64,000 nucleotides of DNA from Gammaproteobacteria bacterium (GCA_003132025.1 PKWJ01000007.1:57479-121478); one strand, 5' to 3'; shown: positions 44,939-55,519, counted from the stretch's first letter. Translations and numbers: made by a program. Notes: generated from the letters alone by a model not told the origin.

Positions 44939-46894
44939 TCAGTGAGCAATCTGCAGTTCGAATGGCCCCGCTGGTAACGCGGCAAGATCGAACAGATTGC
45001 AGATCGGACTGTCGGCCCAGCAATAACGAACCCGGGTCGGTGACAGACCGTCTGGGATCGTAAGCAGGACGCGGCTGCCATCGATACGCGCATCGGCGTA
45101 GCGACAGCTGCCTTGCACCTCCGCGCACAGCTCAAATCCAATCGGGCTGTCGTGGCTGTAGGCGACCAGCCGGCCCTCGACGTCGCTGAAGCGCACGGTA
45201 ATCTGGCCGGCCGTAGGCGTAGGGGTGGCGCTGGCTGCCTCCGGCCCTGACGGTGCCAGCGCTTCGCCGTAGACCACGTGCCGCGCAGCTCGCGCCAGAC
45301 GGCGACCCACATCCTGCTTGTTGGTCGGATGCAGGTTACGCGACTCGCCGATGTCGATCGTGACCGCCAGCCCGGCGTGCGGGTCGCGGTCGACAGCCAG
45401 CCGTTGCGCTTCGCGCAGCGCGGCCCAGCCGGATTCCACCGGTGTAAACGTCTGCGGCCCGTAATTGGGCAGCTGCACGATGAGGAATGGCAGTTCGGCG
45501 CCGAACTGGCGGCGCCAATCGGCCATCAGAGCGGCGAGCAGGACCTGATAGCTCTGCGGCTCGCTGGCGTTGGATTCGCCCTGATACCAAAGCACGCCAC
45601 GCAGCCCGTACGAACCGAGCGGCGCAATCATGGCGTTATAGAGCGTGCTCAGGCCTCCCACCGGCTCCCAGGGCGCGCGCGGCGGGTAGCCGACCGCTGC
45701 CGGCGCGATACGGTATTGCCAGGGACCCTCCAGCGGAATCGAATCACCACTGGCCAGCTGCAGCGCTCGCTTCGCTCCACTCGCCAGCAGTCCACCACCG
45801 CCGTAGTCACTCAGCACATTCACCACCAGAACGTTGTCACCCGCATGCAGCACGCCCGGAGCGATGGCATAGCTGCGATCGGTGCCATAGCCAAAGGTGT
45901 TGCCGAGGGCCCGGCCGTTGATCCAGGTTTCATCAACCTGATTGACCGGCCCCAACATCAGTGTCGCGGCCGACTTCGCCTGCGCGGCGCTCAGCGTTAT
46001 CGTAGTTCGATACCACACCAAACCCTTGAAATCCCGCAGTTCGGGCAGACCCCAGAAGCGCCAGTCGGTCAGCGGCAGCGGTGCGCGCTGCCAGCCCTCG
46101 CCTGTGTTCCAGGGCTCGGCGCCCGCGCGGTCTGCGCTTTTGCTGCGCCACCACTGTTCCCACTGCGCGGCGAACGCGGCTTGCGCGGCGGACTGGTCCT
46201 TGGCATACAGCCGCAGGATGCCAAGCCCAGAGTCATAGCCTCCCAGTTCATGCAACCCGGTGGCACTGATGAAGGGACGGATGTTCGCTCCGCCCCAGGC
46301 TGATTGCACCAGGCCGATCGGCACCTGGATGGTCTTTTGCAGCTCGCGTGCGAAGAAAAAGCACGTGGCCGACCACTCGGGGACCGTTTCCGGCGCCGCG
46401 ATCTGCCAGATAACCGGGTTCGGAAAAGTCAGCAGTGGCAGCGGGCCCACGGCATGCTCGATGTTGAGCAGACGAATCGAGTTGTTGGCCGAATTGCTGA
46501 TCTCGTTACGGGAATCGCCGGCGCGCAGCACGTCCAGTTCCATATTCGACTGGCCCGAACACAGAAACACGTCGCCGATCAGGACATCGTGGACCGACTG
46601 ATGGGCGCCGGAGCTGCCCTGCGCCGTCAGCACGAACGGCCCACCGGCGCTGATCGGCGGCAGCAGCGCGCTCCAGCGTCCTGAAGCGTCCGTCCTGGCG
46701 CGAGCACTCGAGCTGGCCAGAGAAACGCTCACGGCTTCCCCGGCGGCCGCCTGGCCCCAGACGGAAATCGGCCGATCACGCTGCAGCACCGCGTGATCCT
46801 GGAATAACGGATACAGCAGGGGAGCCGACTGTGCACGCGCCGCCGGAGCGAACAGCACAATCAACAATACGAGGCCGATCGATCTGGTTGGCAT
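44939..46894 (-). CDS. Sialate O-acetylesterase-family acetyl (xylan) esterase, exported
   Basis: 651 residues from the ATG at 46894, preceded by AAGGCG and followed by a signal peptide (GLVLLIVLFAPAARAQS). The SGNH block I FLCSGQSNMELDV holds the nucleophile Ser. The C-terminal block is SRNLHPTNKQDVGRRLA, where the His is kept but the position before Leu-His is Asn instead of the common Asp. An inserted GH2-like jelly roll is visible (VWYRTTITLSAAQ, NVLVVNVLSDYGGGG). Homologues in xylan loci deacetylate xylo-oligosaccharides; sialic acid use is unlikely here. It faces the second halogenase-like gene across operator 6. Confidence 0.85.
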   Translation of the reverse strand: MPTRSIGLVLLIVLFAPAARAQSAPLLYPLFQDHAVLQRDRPISVWGQAAAGEAVSVSLASSSARARTDASGRWSALLPPISAGGPFVLTAQGSSGAHQSVHDVLIGDVFLCSGQSNMELDVLRAGDSRNEISNSANNSIRLLNIEHAVGPLPLLTFPNPVIWQIAAPETVPEWSATCFFFARELQKTIQVPIGLVQSAWGGANIRPFISATGLHELGGYDSGLGILRLYAKDQSAAQAAFAAQWEQWWRSKSADRAGAEPWNTGEGWQRAPLPLTDWRFWGLPELRDFKGLVWYRTTITLSAAQAKSAATLMLGPVNQVDETWINGRALGNTFGYGTDRSYAIAPGVLHAGDNVLVVNVLSDYGGGGLLASGAKRALQLASGDSIPLEGPWQYRIAPAAVGYPPRAPWEPVGGLSTLYNAMIAPLGSYGLRGVLWYQGESNASEPQSYQVLLAALMADWRRQFGAELPFLIVQLPNYGPQTFTPVESGWAALREAQRLAVDRDPHAGLAVTIDIGESRNLHPTNKQDVGRRLARAARHVVYGEALAPSGPEAASATPTPTAGQITVRFSDVEGRLVAYSHDSPIGFELCAEVQGSCRYADARIDGSRVLLTIPDGLSPTRVRYCWADSPICNLFDLAALPAGPFELQIAH

Positions 46895-46988
46895 GGTGAC
46901 GCCTTGATGAACTGCCGGTTTCGCTGTGCGGCAGCTGTCGTGCGTGTATTCTGCACAGCCGCGCAAACACCCCCCCAACCGGTAAGAT

Positions 46989-47002
46989 TGGTAGCGCTAT
47001 CA
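46989..47002. promoter_or_regulatory. Xylose-regulon operator 6 (TGGTAGCGCTATCA)
   Basis: This is the exact reverse complement of operator 2. It lies between the divergent acetylesterase and second halogenase-like genes (95 and 55 bp from their starts). It contains -10-like sequences on both strands. Confidence 0.85.
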
Positions 47003-47057
47003 TACAGCACGCCTGAGCTCCAGGCCAGAATCGGCTGCAACGATTGAGGAAAACGAC

Positions 47058-48575
47058 GTGACCGACCATCGCATCCGCAGTATTGCCATTGTGGGCGGCG
47101 GCACCGCCGGTTGGATGACGGCTGCGAGCCTGTCCCGGTTTCTGAAGAACCTGAACTGCCAGATCAGGCTGATCGAGTCGGAGCAGATCGGAACCATCGG
47201 AGTCGGGGAGGCCACGATCCCGCCGATCGTGGAATTCATCCGCGCGCTCGGGATCGATGAGAATGACCTCAACCGCAAGACCAAGGCGACCTTCAAGCTC
47301 GGAATAGAATTCAGGGATTGGACGCGTATCGGCCATTCCTATATTCATCCGTTTGGCCAAACCGGATTTGACATGGAAGGCGTGCCGTTTTCGGCCTATT
47401 GGCTGAAGATGCGGCAGCAGGGCAAGGCCAGCCCGCTCGAGGAATATTCGCTGCAGGCTGTGGCCGCGCGCATGGGTAGGTTCATGCGCCCGATCAAAGC
47501 ACCGAAGACTCCGTTTGAAGGTATTACCTACGCGCTGCATCTGGATGCCGGACTGTTTGCAGCCTACCTGCGCAGCTACGCCGAGGCGCGCGGGGTAGTG
47601 CGCACCGAAGGCAAGCTCCAGCAGGTCTCGCTGCGGCCGGAAGACGGCTTTATCGCCTCGCTGACGCTGGAGAGCGGTGAACGCATCGAGGCGGATCTCT
47701 ATATCGATTGCACCGGCTTTCGCGGCTTGTTGATCGAGGAGGCGATGAAGACCGGCTACGAGGACTGGACGCGCTGGCTGCCGTGCAACCGTGCCGCTGC
47801 CGTGCCGTGCGAGCGCAGCGGTCCGTTGTCATCACACACGCTGACGATTGCCAGGCAGGCAGGGTGGCAGTGGCGCATTCCACTGCAGCACCGGGTCGGG
47901 AACGGCTATGTCTATTGCAGCGATTTCATCAGCGACTCCCAGGCGCAGGATGCACTGCTGTCGAAGCTTGAGGGCAAAGCGCTCGCCAATCCGCTGCAAC
48001 TGCGCTTCACCACCGGTCGGCGTAAGTTGTTCTGGAACAAAAATTGCGTCGCCATCGGCCTATCGGCCGGGTTCCTCGAGCCGCTGGAGTCGACCAGCAT
48101 CCACCTGATCCAGCGCAGCATCGCCATGCTGTTGACGCTGTTCCCGGATCGACATTTTCGCACCCCGGATATCGATCGCTACAACAAGACCTTCGCGTTC
48201 GAATATGAACGCATCCGTGACTTCCTGTTTCTCCACTACAGCAAGACCGAGCGCGACGACGGCGAACTATGGCGCTACTGTCGCAACGCGCCTGTTCCCG
48301 CGAGCCTGCAGGAGCGACTGGATTTCTTCCGCAGCTACGGCCGCATAACGCGCGAGGACAATGAGCTGTTCACCGTACAAAGCTGGCTGTACGTTCTGAT
48401 CGGTCAGGGCGTCGAGCCCAGCGGCTACGACCCGATGGCAGACACGCTCGATCCGCAGGCGGTGCAGAGCAATCTGGCCGACATTCACGCGGTCATCAAA
48501 CGATCTGCAGAGGCCATGCCCACGCACCAGGAGTTCATCACTCAAAACTGCTCGGCCGTGCCCGCGCCGGCGTAG
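47058..48575 (+). CDS. Flavin-dependent tryptophan halogenase-family protein (2)
   Basis: 505 residues from a GTG with GAGGAA upstream. FAD motif [15 protein letters not shown] is at residues 10-24. The catalytic-lysine equivalent is Lys80 in [10 protein letters not shown]. The halogenase WxWxIP motif is intact here ([18 protein letters not shown]), unlike the first copy. [18 protein letters not shown] follows. It is clearly diverged from the first copy. It is divergent from the acetylesterase and shares operator 6, so xylan sugars probably induce it. The natural substrate and any halogenating activity are unknown, and no flavin reductase is adjacent. Confidence 0.88.
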   Translation: MTDHRIRSIAIVGGGTAGWMTAASLSRFLKNLNCQIRLIESEQIGTIGVGEATIPPIVEFIRALGIDENDLNRKTKATFKLGIEFRDWTRIGHSYIHPFGQTGFDMEGVPFSAYWLKMRQQGKASPLEEYSLQAVAARMGRFMRPIKAPKTPFEGITYALHLDAGLFAAYLRSYAEARGVVRTEGKLQQVSLRPEDGFIASLTLESGERIEADLYIDCTGFRGLLIEEAMKTGYEDWTRWLPCNRAAAVPCERSGPLSSHTLTIARQAGWQWRIPLQHRVGNGYVYCSDFISDSQAQDALLSKLEGKALANPLQLRFTTGRRKLFWNKNCVAIGLSAGFLEPLESTSIHLIQRSIAMLLTLFPDRHFRTPDIDRYNKTFAFEYERIRDFLFLHYSKTERDDGELWRYCRNAPVPASLQERLDFFRSYGRITREDNELFTVQSWLYVLIGQGVEPSGYDPMADTLDPQAVQSNLADIHAVIKRSAEAMPTHQEFITQNCSAVPAPA

Positions 48576-48602
48576 CGCTGGTTGCCGCAGCGGATGCTCT
48601 CG

Positions 48603-49184
48603 CTAGTGCTCGGACCCCGCCGGCGTAAAGGAAAATTTCTGCCCGGCGATCGCGGCCGAATACATCAATCCGCCCTTGGCGACGGTGAACACCGCCATGC
48701 CCTTGTAATACACGCCGCGCGACTTGGCGTTGTCTTCGGTGCCGCTGGCGCTGGCGCTGGCACCATCGGTCGCGGCGCTGGCGCTGGCGCCGGCGGTAAT
48801 CGCCACGACGCTCGCATCGGCGCCGAACTCAAAGCCGGTCGATTCGAATTCATCCAGGGCACGCTTGTCCTCGAAGAAAATGATCTCGCTATAGGCCTTG
48901 CCGCCGGCCTGGAACCCGACACTGAGCTGGACCAGCCTGGTCTCTCCGGCATAGTGGCCATGAACATATACGCGCCCCTTGCTGAACCCACCGCCGACCA
49001 CCAGCGCGCCTTCTCCCACGGTCGGAAACACAGCGTAGCCGTAGCTCTGACTGAAAAAGGTCGGGCTGACACCGGCGTTCTTGAAGATCTCGATGGTTTC
49101 CTTGACGGTGGCGGCATGCAGCGCTGCGGCTGGCAGGCACAGCAGCAGTGCGAGCGCAGATAGCTGGCGTGAAAACAATCTCAT
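48603..49184 (-). CDS. SYLF (YSC84-like) lipid-binding domain protein, exported
   Basis: 193 residues from the ATG at 49184 with GGGA 7 bp upstream; an ATG at 49196 is in frame. Signal peptide SALALLLCLPAAALHA. The SYLF domain is seen in SQSYGYAVFPTVGEGALVVG, GGFSKGRVYVHG, QLSVGFQAGGKAYSEIIFF and the C-terminal GGLMYSAAIAGQKFSF. An Ala/Ser-rich linker (AGASASAATDGASASASG) is inserted. SYLF proteins bind phosphoinositide-type or other lipids; the bacterial exported forms have no settled function. It appears unrelated to the xylan genes. Confidence 0.82.
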   Translation of the reverse strand: MRLFSRQLSALALLLCLPAAALHAATVKETIEIFKNAGVSPTFFSQSYGYAVFPTVGEGALVVGGGFSKGRVYVHGHYAGETRLVQLSVGFQAGGKAYSEIIFFEDKRALDEFESTGFEFGADASVVAITAGASASAATDGASASASGTEDNAKSRGVYYKGMAVFTVAKGGLMYSAAIAGQKFSFTPAGSEH

Positions 49185-49271
49185 GTTGAATCCCATTCCC
49201 TTTTATCGTTGCAGATAGCTACAGTAAGCGTTCAATAGTCAACGTCTGTAGGACAGGGCGCGTATTTCATC

Positions 49272-50258
<987 letters not shown>

Positions 50259-50314
50259 CAGCGGATCGCTAAATCACGCCATGCGGCGCGCGGCGCGTGC
50301 CGTGGCCATCGCCG

Positions 50315-51238
50315 CTACAGCGTGCGCGCCAGGGCCACGATCAGCTCGCGCAGCCAGGCGTGTGCCGGATCGGGCTCATTGCGTTTGTGCCACAGCAGGA
50401 TTTCATGCTGTTCGCCGATCGGGAACGGCAACGGAAAGGTCTTGATCGGTACCAGGGTCGAGAACATCGCGGCCACGCGTTCCGGCACCGTGGCCACGTA
50501 TGAGGTACCGGCGAGTACCAGCGGCAGATGCAGCAGGCTCGGGACCGAGAGCTGCACCGTCAGCTCGATATCGAACAGTCGCCGTACCAGCTCTTCCGCC
50601 GACGCCGAGTAGCCGCTCGGGCGGCCAAAGACATGCGGCAGCGCTTGGTACTGTTCAGCCGACAGCGCATCGCCCACGCTCGGATGGTCGCGGTCGACGG
50701 CGCACACCCAGCGCACCGGTCGCAGACGTACGCTGCGCAGGCTGTCCGGATAGGCCCGCGCCTCGTAGAGTCGCAACTTGTCCAGGCACAGGCACAGGTC
50801 AGCCTCGCCGTACTCGAGCCGCGTCAGTGCGGTCTGCGAGATCAGCTCGATCCGACAGCGGATGTCCGGTGCCTGGGCCGCGACCTGCTGCAGGATTGCC
50901 GGCAGCAAACCGGGAATGGCTTCCTCCGAAACGATGATGGTGAATTCGCGCCGCGTGGTGCCTGGCTCGAAGCTGGGCTGGGTACCCAGGGCTGCCTGGA
51001 TGCGCAGCAGCGCCTCGCGTACTGGCTCCACCAACGACAGGCCGCGCGGCGTCAATTCCATCTCGCGGCCGACGCGTACCAGCAGCGGATCGCCGAAATA
51101 GTCGCGCATCTTATGCAATGCGGCGCTCATGGCCGGTTGCGAAACGCACAAGCGTTCCGACGCGCGGGTGACGTTCTTCTCGCGGAGCAGCGCGTCGAGC
51201 GAGACCAGCAGGTTGAGGTCGAATCGATTGAGCTGCAT
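50315..51238 (-). CDS. LysR-family transcriptional regulator
   Basis: 307 residues from the ATG at 51238; 14 further upstream codons are open but precede the usual start MQLNRFDLNLL. The N-terminal helix-turn-helix (KNVTRASERLCVSQPAMSAA, LHKMRDYFGDPLLVR) is of the NodD/LinR-like type. The C-terminal effector domain includes FTIIVSEEAIPGLLPAI. It is 110 bp downstream of the aldehyde dehydrogenase on the same strand and probably regulates an aromatic-degradation set nearby. The effector is unknown. Confidence 0.88.
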   Translation of the reverse strand: MQLNRFDLNLLVSLDALLREKNVTRASERLCVSQPAMSAALHKMRDYFGDPLLVRVGREMELTPRGLSLVEPVREALLRIQAALGTQPSFEPGTTRREFTIIVSEEAIPGLLPAILQQVAAQAPDIRCRIELISQTALTRLEYGEADLCLCLDKLRLYEARAYPDSLRSVRLRPVRWVCAVDRDHPSVGDALSAEQYQALPHVFGRPSGYSASAEELVRRLFDIELTVQLSVPSLLHLPLVLAGTSYVATVPERVAAMFSTLVPIKTFPLPFPIGEQHEILLWHKRNEPDPAHAWLRELIVALARTL

Positions 51239-51348
51239 GCCGGGCCGATGGTTCGAAAGGGCGGTCGGCAATAGTAGCAAAGGCGGCGAGGGCCCCGGAG
51301 CAGCACATCGCTGCCGCGCGGCCGCGTTCGGCTGTCAGCGGTCGGCTG

Positions 51349-52800
51349 TCAGAACGGGTAGTGCCGGGGCGAGGTCTGGACCGTGATCCAGCGCAGCTCG
51401 GTGAACGCATCGATTCCGGCCCTGCCGCCAAAACGCCCGTATCCCGAAGCCTTGACGCCGCCGAACGGCATCTGTCCCTCGTCATGCACAGTGGGCCCGT
51501 TCACGTGACAGATGCCGGATTCCAGCCGCCGCGCGATATCAAGCCCCGCGGCCAGGTCGCTGGTGAACACGGCCGCCGCCAGGCCATACTCGGTGTCATT
51601 CGCCAGCCGCACGGCTTCGTCGGCCGAGTCGACGCGCGTGATCGACACCTGTGGACCAAACGACTCCTCGCGGAACAACGCCATTGCCGGCGTCACGTCG
51701 TCGACCACTATGCCGTGCATGATCGTGCCCTGGCCACCGCCACCGATCAGAAGCTTTGCACCCTGTTTCACCGCGTCGGCGACCAGTCGTTTGACGCGCT
51801 CGACCGTGCCTGGGCCAACCACCGAGCCGATGACGAACTCGCCCTCATTGGGATTGCCAACCGCAAGTGCGGCGACGCGCTTGACCAGCCTTTCAGCGAA
51901 GGCGTCGGCGACACTGCGTTCCACGATCACGCGCTCGGTCGACATGCAGATCTGCCCGGCGTTGGCATAAGCGCCGAACACGGTGGCATCGACCGCAGCG
52001 CCGATATCGGCATCCGCGAGCACAATAAGCGGTGCCTTGCCGCCGAGTTCGAGCAGGATCGGCTTCAGGTACTTCGCCGCCAGCTGGGCGAGGATACGGC
52101 CGACCCGGGTCGAGCCGGTGAAATTCACACGCTTCACGGCGCGGTGCGAGATCAGCGCCTCCGCGACCGACTCGGCGTCCTTGACGTCGGTGCTGATGAC
52201 ATTGACCACACCGGCACCCAGGCCCGCTTCCTCGAGCACGCTGCCGATGAGTGCGTGAGTCGCCGGGCACACCTCGGAAGACTTGAGGATGACCGTGTTG
52301 CCGCAGGCGAGAGGCATGGCGATCGCGCGCACTCCGAGGATGATCGGCGCGTTCCACGGGGCAATTCCGAACACCACGCCCACCGGGGTTCGCAGTGCCA
52401 TGGCGAAGTTTCCCGCAACCTCGGATGGAATCACCTCGCCGCCGATCTGGGTCGTCATGGCCGCGGCTTCGCGCAGCAGCGAGGCGGCGAAGTGCACGTT
52501 GAAATGACCCCAGCCGGCGGTCGAACCGGTCTCATCGCGCACGGCGAGCGCCATTTCCTGTGCCCGCGCCTCGAGCAGGTCGGCCGCCTTGTTCAGCTTG
52601 GCGCGCCGCAAAGCCGGCCCGAGCGCGGACCACGCCGGGAAGGCCGCGGCTGCCGCATCTGCGGCTGCCCTGGCATCATCCACCTGCGCCGCCGCCGCGC
52701 GGGTGACGATGGCGCCGCTCACGGGGTTACGCCGTTCAAACGTCGCACCGCCGCGGGCGGCGAGCAGGCGGCCATTGATCAGCAATTTCACGTCGTTCAT
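51349..52800 (-). CDS. Aldehyde dehydrogenase, vanillin/salicylaldehyde dehydrogenase type
   Basis: 483 residues, NAD(P)-dependent. Rossmann/active-site elements are NFTGSTRVGRILAQLA, the general base Glu in LELGGKAPLIVL and the nucleophile Cys in NAGQICMSTERVIVE. The form GQICMSTERV is typical of vanillin and salicylaldehyde dehydrogenases. It would oxidise an aromatic aldehyde such as vanillin to vanillate, the substrate of a LigM-type demethylase (inference from family and context). It is divergent from a second aldehyde dehydrogenase. Confidence 0.85.
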   Translation of the reverse strand: MNDVKLLINGRLLAARGGATFERRNPVSGAIVTRAAAAQVDDARAAADAAAAAFPAWSALGPALRRAKLNKAADLLEARAQEMALAVRDETGSTAGWGHFNVHFAASLLREAAAMTTQIGGEVIPSEVAGNFAMALRTPVGVVFGIAPWNAPIILGVRAIAMPLACGNTVILKSSEVCPATHALIGSVLEEAGLGAGVVNVISTDVKDAESVAEALISHRAVKRVNFTGSTRVGRILAQLAAKYLKPILLELGGKAPLIVLADADIGAAVDATVFGAYANAGQICMSTERVIVERSVADAFAERLVKRVAALAVGNPNEGEFVIGSVVGPGTVERVKRLVADAVKQGAKLLIGGGGQGTIMHGIVVDDVTPAMALFREESFGPQVSITRVDSADEAVRLANDTEYGLAAAVFTSDLAAGLDIARRLESGICHVNGPTVHDEGQMPFGGVKASGYGRFGGRAGIDAFTELRWITVQTSPRHYPF

Positions 52801-52830
52801 GAGTCACCAGGTGATGGGGAGGCGAGCGCC

Positions 52831-52858
52831 TGACGCCGCATGCTAGCGGCAGGCGTCA
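52831..52858. promoter_or_regulatory. Inverted repeat and shared 16-bp motif between the aldehyde dehydrogenase genes
   Basis: The arms TGACGCC (52831-52837) and GGCGTCA (52852-52858) flank 14 bp. The right part is CTAGCGGCAGGCGTCA (52843-52858), which recurs with 14 of 16 matches upstream of the AraC gene (55504-55519). Another GGCGTCA is at 52909-52915. Confidence 0.55.
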
Positions 52859-52975
52859 CACGGGGTGTTCGCTGTCGGTTGAGTAATATATCTTTGTTAG
52901 TTGAGCCCGGCGTCATGCACCCGGCGCCAGATGCGGGCTCGTGATGCCACTGTTATTGTTCGTGGAGAGCTTTGC

Positions 52976-54493
52976 ATGAGTACCGTATTGAGCGACATAG
53001 CAGCGCAGCCAGCGCCGTCGAGCAGCGTGCGAGCGTTCATTGGCAAGAAGCCGCGCCTGCTGATCAACGGTGAATGGGTCGAGGCGCGCTCCGGCAAAAC
53101 GCTCGCGGTGTTCGACCCCGCCACCGGGAGTGAGATCGCGCGTGTGGCGGAGGCCGGGGTCGAGGACGTCGACCGCGCGGTCGCTGCGGCACGCGCGGCG
53201 TTCGAGTCGGGGCCATGGCCAGAAATGCTGCCGGCGGCGCGCGAAGCACTGCTGTGGCGGCTAGCCGACCTGATCGAGCAGCACGCTGCCGAGTTCGCCG
53301 AGATCGAGAGCCTCGACAACGGCAAGACGCGATTCATGGCCAGCATCGTAGACGTGCCTGGCGCCCGCAACTACTTCCGCTACATGGCGGGCTGGGCGAC
53401 CAAGATCGAGGGCACGACGATGCAGACCTCGATCGGCGGCGTCCCCGGGGCCAAGTTTCACACCTACGTTGCCCGCGAGCCGGTCGGCGTCGTAGCACAA
53501 ATCGTCCCGTGGAATTTTCCGCTGGCCATGGCAGCCTGGAAGCTCGCGCCGGCGCTGGCAGTGGGGTGTACCTGCATCCTCAAGCCCGCTGAGCAGACGC
53601 CGCTCTCGGCACTCAGGCTCGGTGAGCTGATCCGCGAGGCCGGCATTCCCCCGGGGGTGGTCAACATCCTGACCGGATTGGGCGAGACCACCGGAGCCGC
53701 GCTGGTCGCGCACCCCGGCATCGACAAGATCGCGTTCACCGGTTCCACCGAAGTGGGCAAGCTCATCAGCAAAAGCGCCGCCGACACGGTCAAGCGCGTC
53801 TCGCTCGAGCTCGGCGGCAAATCGCCGGTCATCGTCCTGCCGGATGCTGACGTTAACGGGGTGGTCGGCGGCGCTGCGAACGCCATCTTCTTCAACTCCG
53901 GGCAGGTGTGCACCGCGGGCTCCAGGCTCTACGTTCACCGTACGATCTTCGATCGGGTAGTTGAGGGCCTGAGCGCTGCCGCCGGCGAGATCCGCCTCGG
54001 TCCCGGGCTCGACCAGGCCACCCAGATGGGACCGCTGGTCTCAAAGGAACAGCAGGAGCGCGTGCTGGGCTACATCGAATCGGGCCGCAAGCAGGGCGCG
54101 GCGGTGCTGACCGGCGGCGAGGCACCATCGCACCCGGGTTATTTCGTCAAGCCCACCATCATGGTCAACGTGCGTCCGGAGATGCGCGTGGTGCGCGAAG
54201 AGATCTTCGGGCCAGTGCTGGTGGCGCAGCGATTTGACCAGCTCGATGAGGTGGTCAAGGCGGCCAACGATTCACCCTACGGACTGGGGGCCAGCATCTG
54301 GACCAACAATCTGTCGGCGGCGCATCGGCTGATCCCGCGCATCAAGGCCGGCACGGTCTGGGTCAATTGCCACAACATGGTCGATCCGAACATGCCGTTC
54401 GGCGGCTTCAAGCAATCGGGCGTCGGCCGCGAGCATGGCCGGGTCGCAATCGATATGTACACCGAGCTGAAGTCGGTGTGCATGCTGGTGTGA
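52976..54493 (+). CDS. Aldehyde dehydrogenase, phenylacetaldehyde dehydrogenase-like
   Basis: 505 residues from the ATG at 52976 with GGAG upstream; the open frame extends 25 codons further but lacks coding character. PRLLINGEWVEA and PWNFPLAMAAWKLAPALAVG open the NAD domain. The base Glu is in SLELGGKSPVIVLPD and the nucleophile Cys in FFNSGQVCTAGSRLYVH. The C-terminus PFGGFKQSGVGREHG is standard. The length and pattern fit FeaB/StyD-type phenylacetaldehyde or betaine-aldehyde-like enzymes. It is convergent with an AraC-type gene 6 bp away, like the feaR/feaB pairing of enteric bacteria. Confidence 0.87.
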   Translation: MSTVLSDIAAQPAPSSSVRAFIGKKPRLLINGEWVEARSGKTLAVFDPATGSEIARVAEAGVEDVDRAVAAARAAFESGPWPEMLPAAREALLWRLADLIEQHAAEFAEIESLDNGKTRFMASIVDVPGARNYFRYMAGWATKIEGTTMQTSIGGVPGAKFHTYVAREPVGVVAQIVPWNFPLAMAAWKLAPALAVGCTCILKPAEQTPLSALRLGELIREAGIPPGVVNILTGLGETTGAALVAHPGIDKIAFTGSTEVGKLISKSAADTVKRVSLELGGKSPVIVLPDADVNGVVGGAANAIFFNSGQVCTAGSRLYVHRTIFDRVVEGLSAAAGEIRLGPGLDQATQMGPLVSKEQQERVLGYIESGRKQGAAVLTGGEAPSHPGYFVKPTIMVNVRPEMRVVREEIFGPVLVAQRFDQLDEVVKAANDSPYGLGASIWTNNLSAAHRLIPRIKAGTVWVNCHNMVDPNMPFGGFKQSGVGREHGRVAIDMYTELKSVCMLV

Positions 54494-54499
54494 CGGACG

Positions 54500-55465
54500 T
54501 CAGGCGACAGCGGCTTTCATACGCCGGTACTCGCGCGGTGTCATGCCGAATCTGGCGCGAAATACGCGGCCGAAGTGGGTCGGGCTATTGAAGCCGGAGT
54601 CGAAGGCGATTTCCGTCACCGTGCGGCCGCGCTGGGCCTCGGAGGCCAGCGCCCGGGAGCAGGCCTCTAGACGCCGCCGCAGGATGTAGCGGGCGACGGT
54701 TTCATCCTGGTCGGAGGACAAGTGATGCAGGTAGCGTGGCGTCATTTTGCAGGCGGCTGCAATCTTGGTCGGTGTCAGGTCGGGATCGTGCAGATGTGCT
54801 TCGATGTAGTTGATGATGCGGATGCGATGCGCGGTTGCCAGTGACGAGCGGCTCGACTGCGGGCGCGGCAGGTCGGCGTACACAGCGCCGAGCAGGTCCA
54901 GAATCGCCACCGTGAGTCGTGCCACGACCGTGTCATCGAGCTGTTCGCGGCACTCGGTCCAGTAGTCGCGCAGAAAGCGTGAAAAAAGCGCTCGCACCCC
55001 GATCGAGGCTTGCATTGGAATGGCGACCAGGCACTCCGGGCAGGCGATCTGGCGCCGCAGCTGCGGTTCCGGAACGCCCAGTACCAGCATGCGGTTGGCG
55101 CCTGGAAGCACGATGTCGTACGGGCGGCTACTGTCGCACAGGGTGAAGTCACCGCAGCCCAGGTGGGCCTCGCGGCCGTCCTGGCGACTGATGCTCTTGC
55201 CCTCCATCTGCAGGTGCAGAAAGAACAGCGGGCTGCGGGTGCGAGCCACGTGCGCGCGCGAGTGCCGCACCAGCTGCGCTTCGGAGTAGATCTCGGCCAT
55301 CGTCAGGTCGCCGATCGTGGTGCGCGCGATCGAACCGTTGAAGGTACGCAGGTCGGCCGGATCGGACACCAGCGGCGAGAAAGTCTCGGAAGCCTGTTCG
55401 TTCCACGACGCAAGTTTGCGTCGCACATCGAGCCCAGCCGTAGAGAACGACACTATGCCTGCCAT
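54500..55465 (-). CDS. AraC-family transcriptional activator, FeaR-like
   Basis: 321 residues from the ATG at 55465, preceded by GGGGGA. The N-terminal AraC-binding-like domain covers about residues 1-190 (LVRHSRAHVARTRSPLFFLH, CGDFTLCDSSRPYDIVLPG). The C-terminal double helix-turn-helix is at about 215-315 (LTPTKIAAACKMTPRYLHHL, VTEIAFDSGFNSPTHFGRVF, RARFGMTPREYRR). This architecture is that of FeaR-type activators. Its upstream region and that of the aldehyde dehydrogenases share a 16-bp motif, which is its likely binding site. Confidence 0.87.
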   Translation of the reverse strand: MAGIVSFSTAGLDVRRKLASWNEQASETFSPLVSDPADLRTFNGSIARTTIGDLTMAEIYSEAQLVRHSRAHVARTRSPLFFLHLQMEGKSISRQDGREAHLGCGDFTLCDSSRPYDIVLPGANRMLVLGVPEPQLRRQIACPECLVAIPMQASIGVRALFSRFLRDYWTECREQLDDTVVARLTVAILDLLGAVYADLPRPQSSRSSLATAHRIRIINYIEAHLHDPDLTPTKIAAACKMTPRYLHHLSSDQDETVARYILRRRLEACSRALASEAQRGRTVTEIAFDSGFNSPTHFGRVFRARFGMTPREYRRMKAAVA

Positions 55466-55503
55466 GTTGGATTCCCCCGTAACCTCATGAATGACCTCAG
55501 CCA

Positions 55504-55519
55504 CTAATGGCAGGCGTCA
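55504..55519. promoter_or_regulatory. Second copy of the 16-bp motif (CTAATGGCAGGCGTCA)
   Basis: It lies 39 bp upstream of the AraC start and matches 52843-52858 at 14 of 16 positions. A partial relative, CTTATGGCAG, is at 55574-55583 on the way to the MFS gene. It is a candidate autoregulatory AraC site. Confidence 0.55.

Noticed and set aside
48572..48581. Operator-like GTAGCGCTGG at the halogenase stop
   Set aside because: Only half the motif matches, and it lies between two convergent genes where no promoter is needed.
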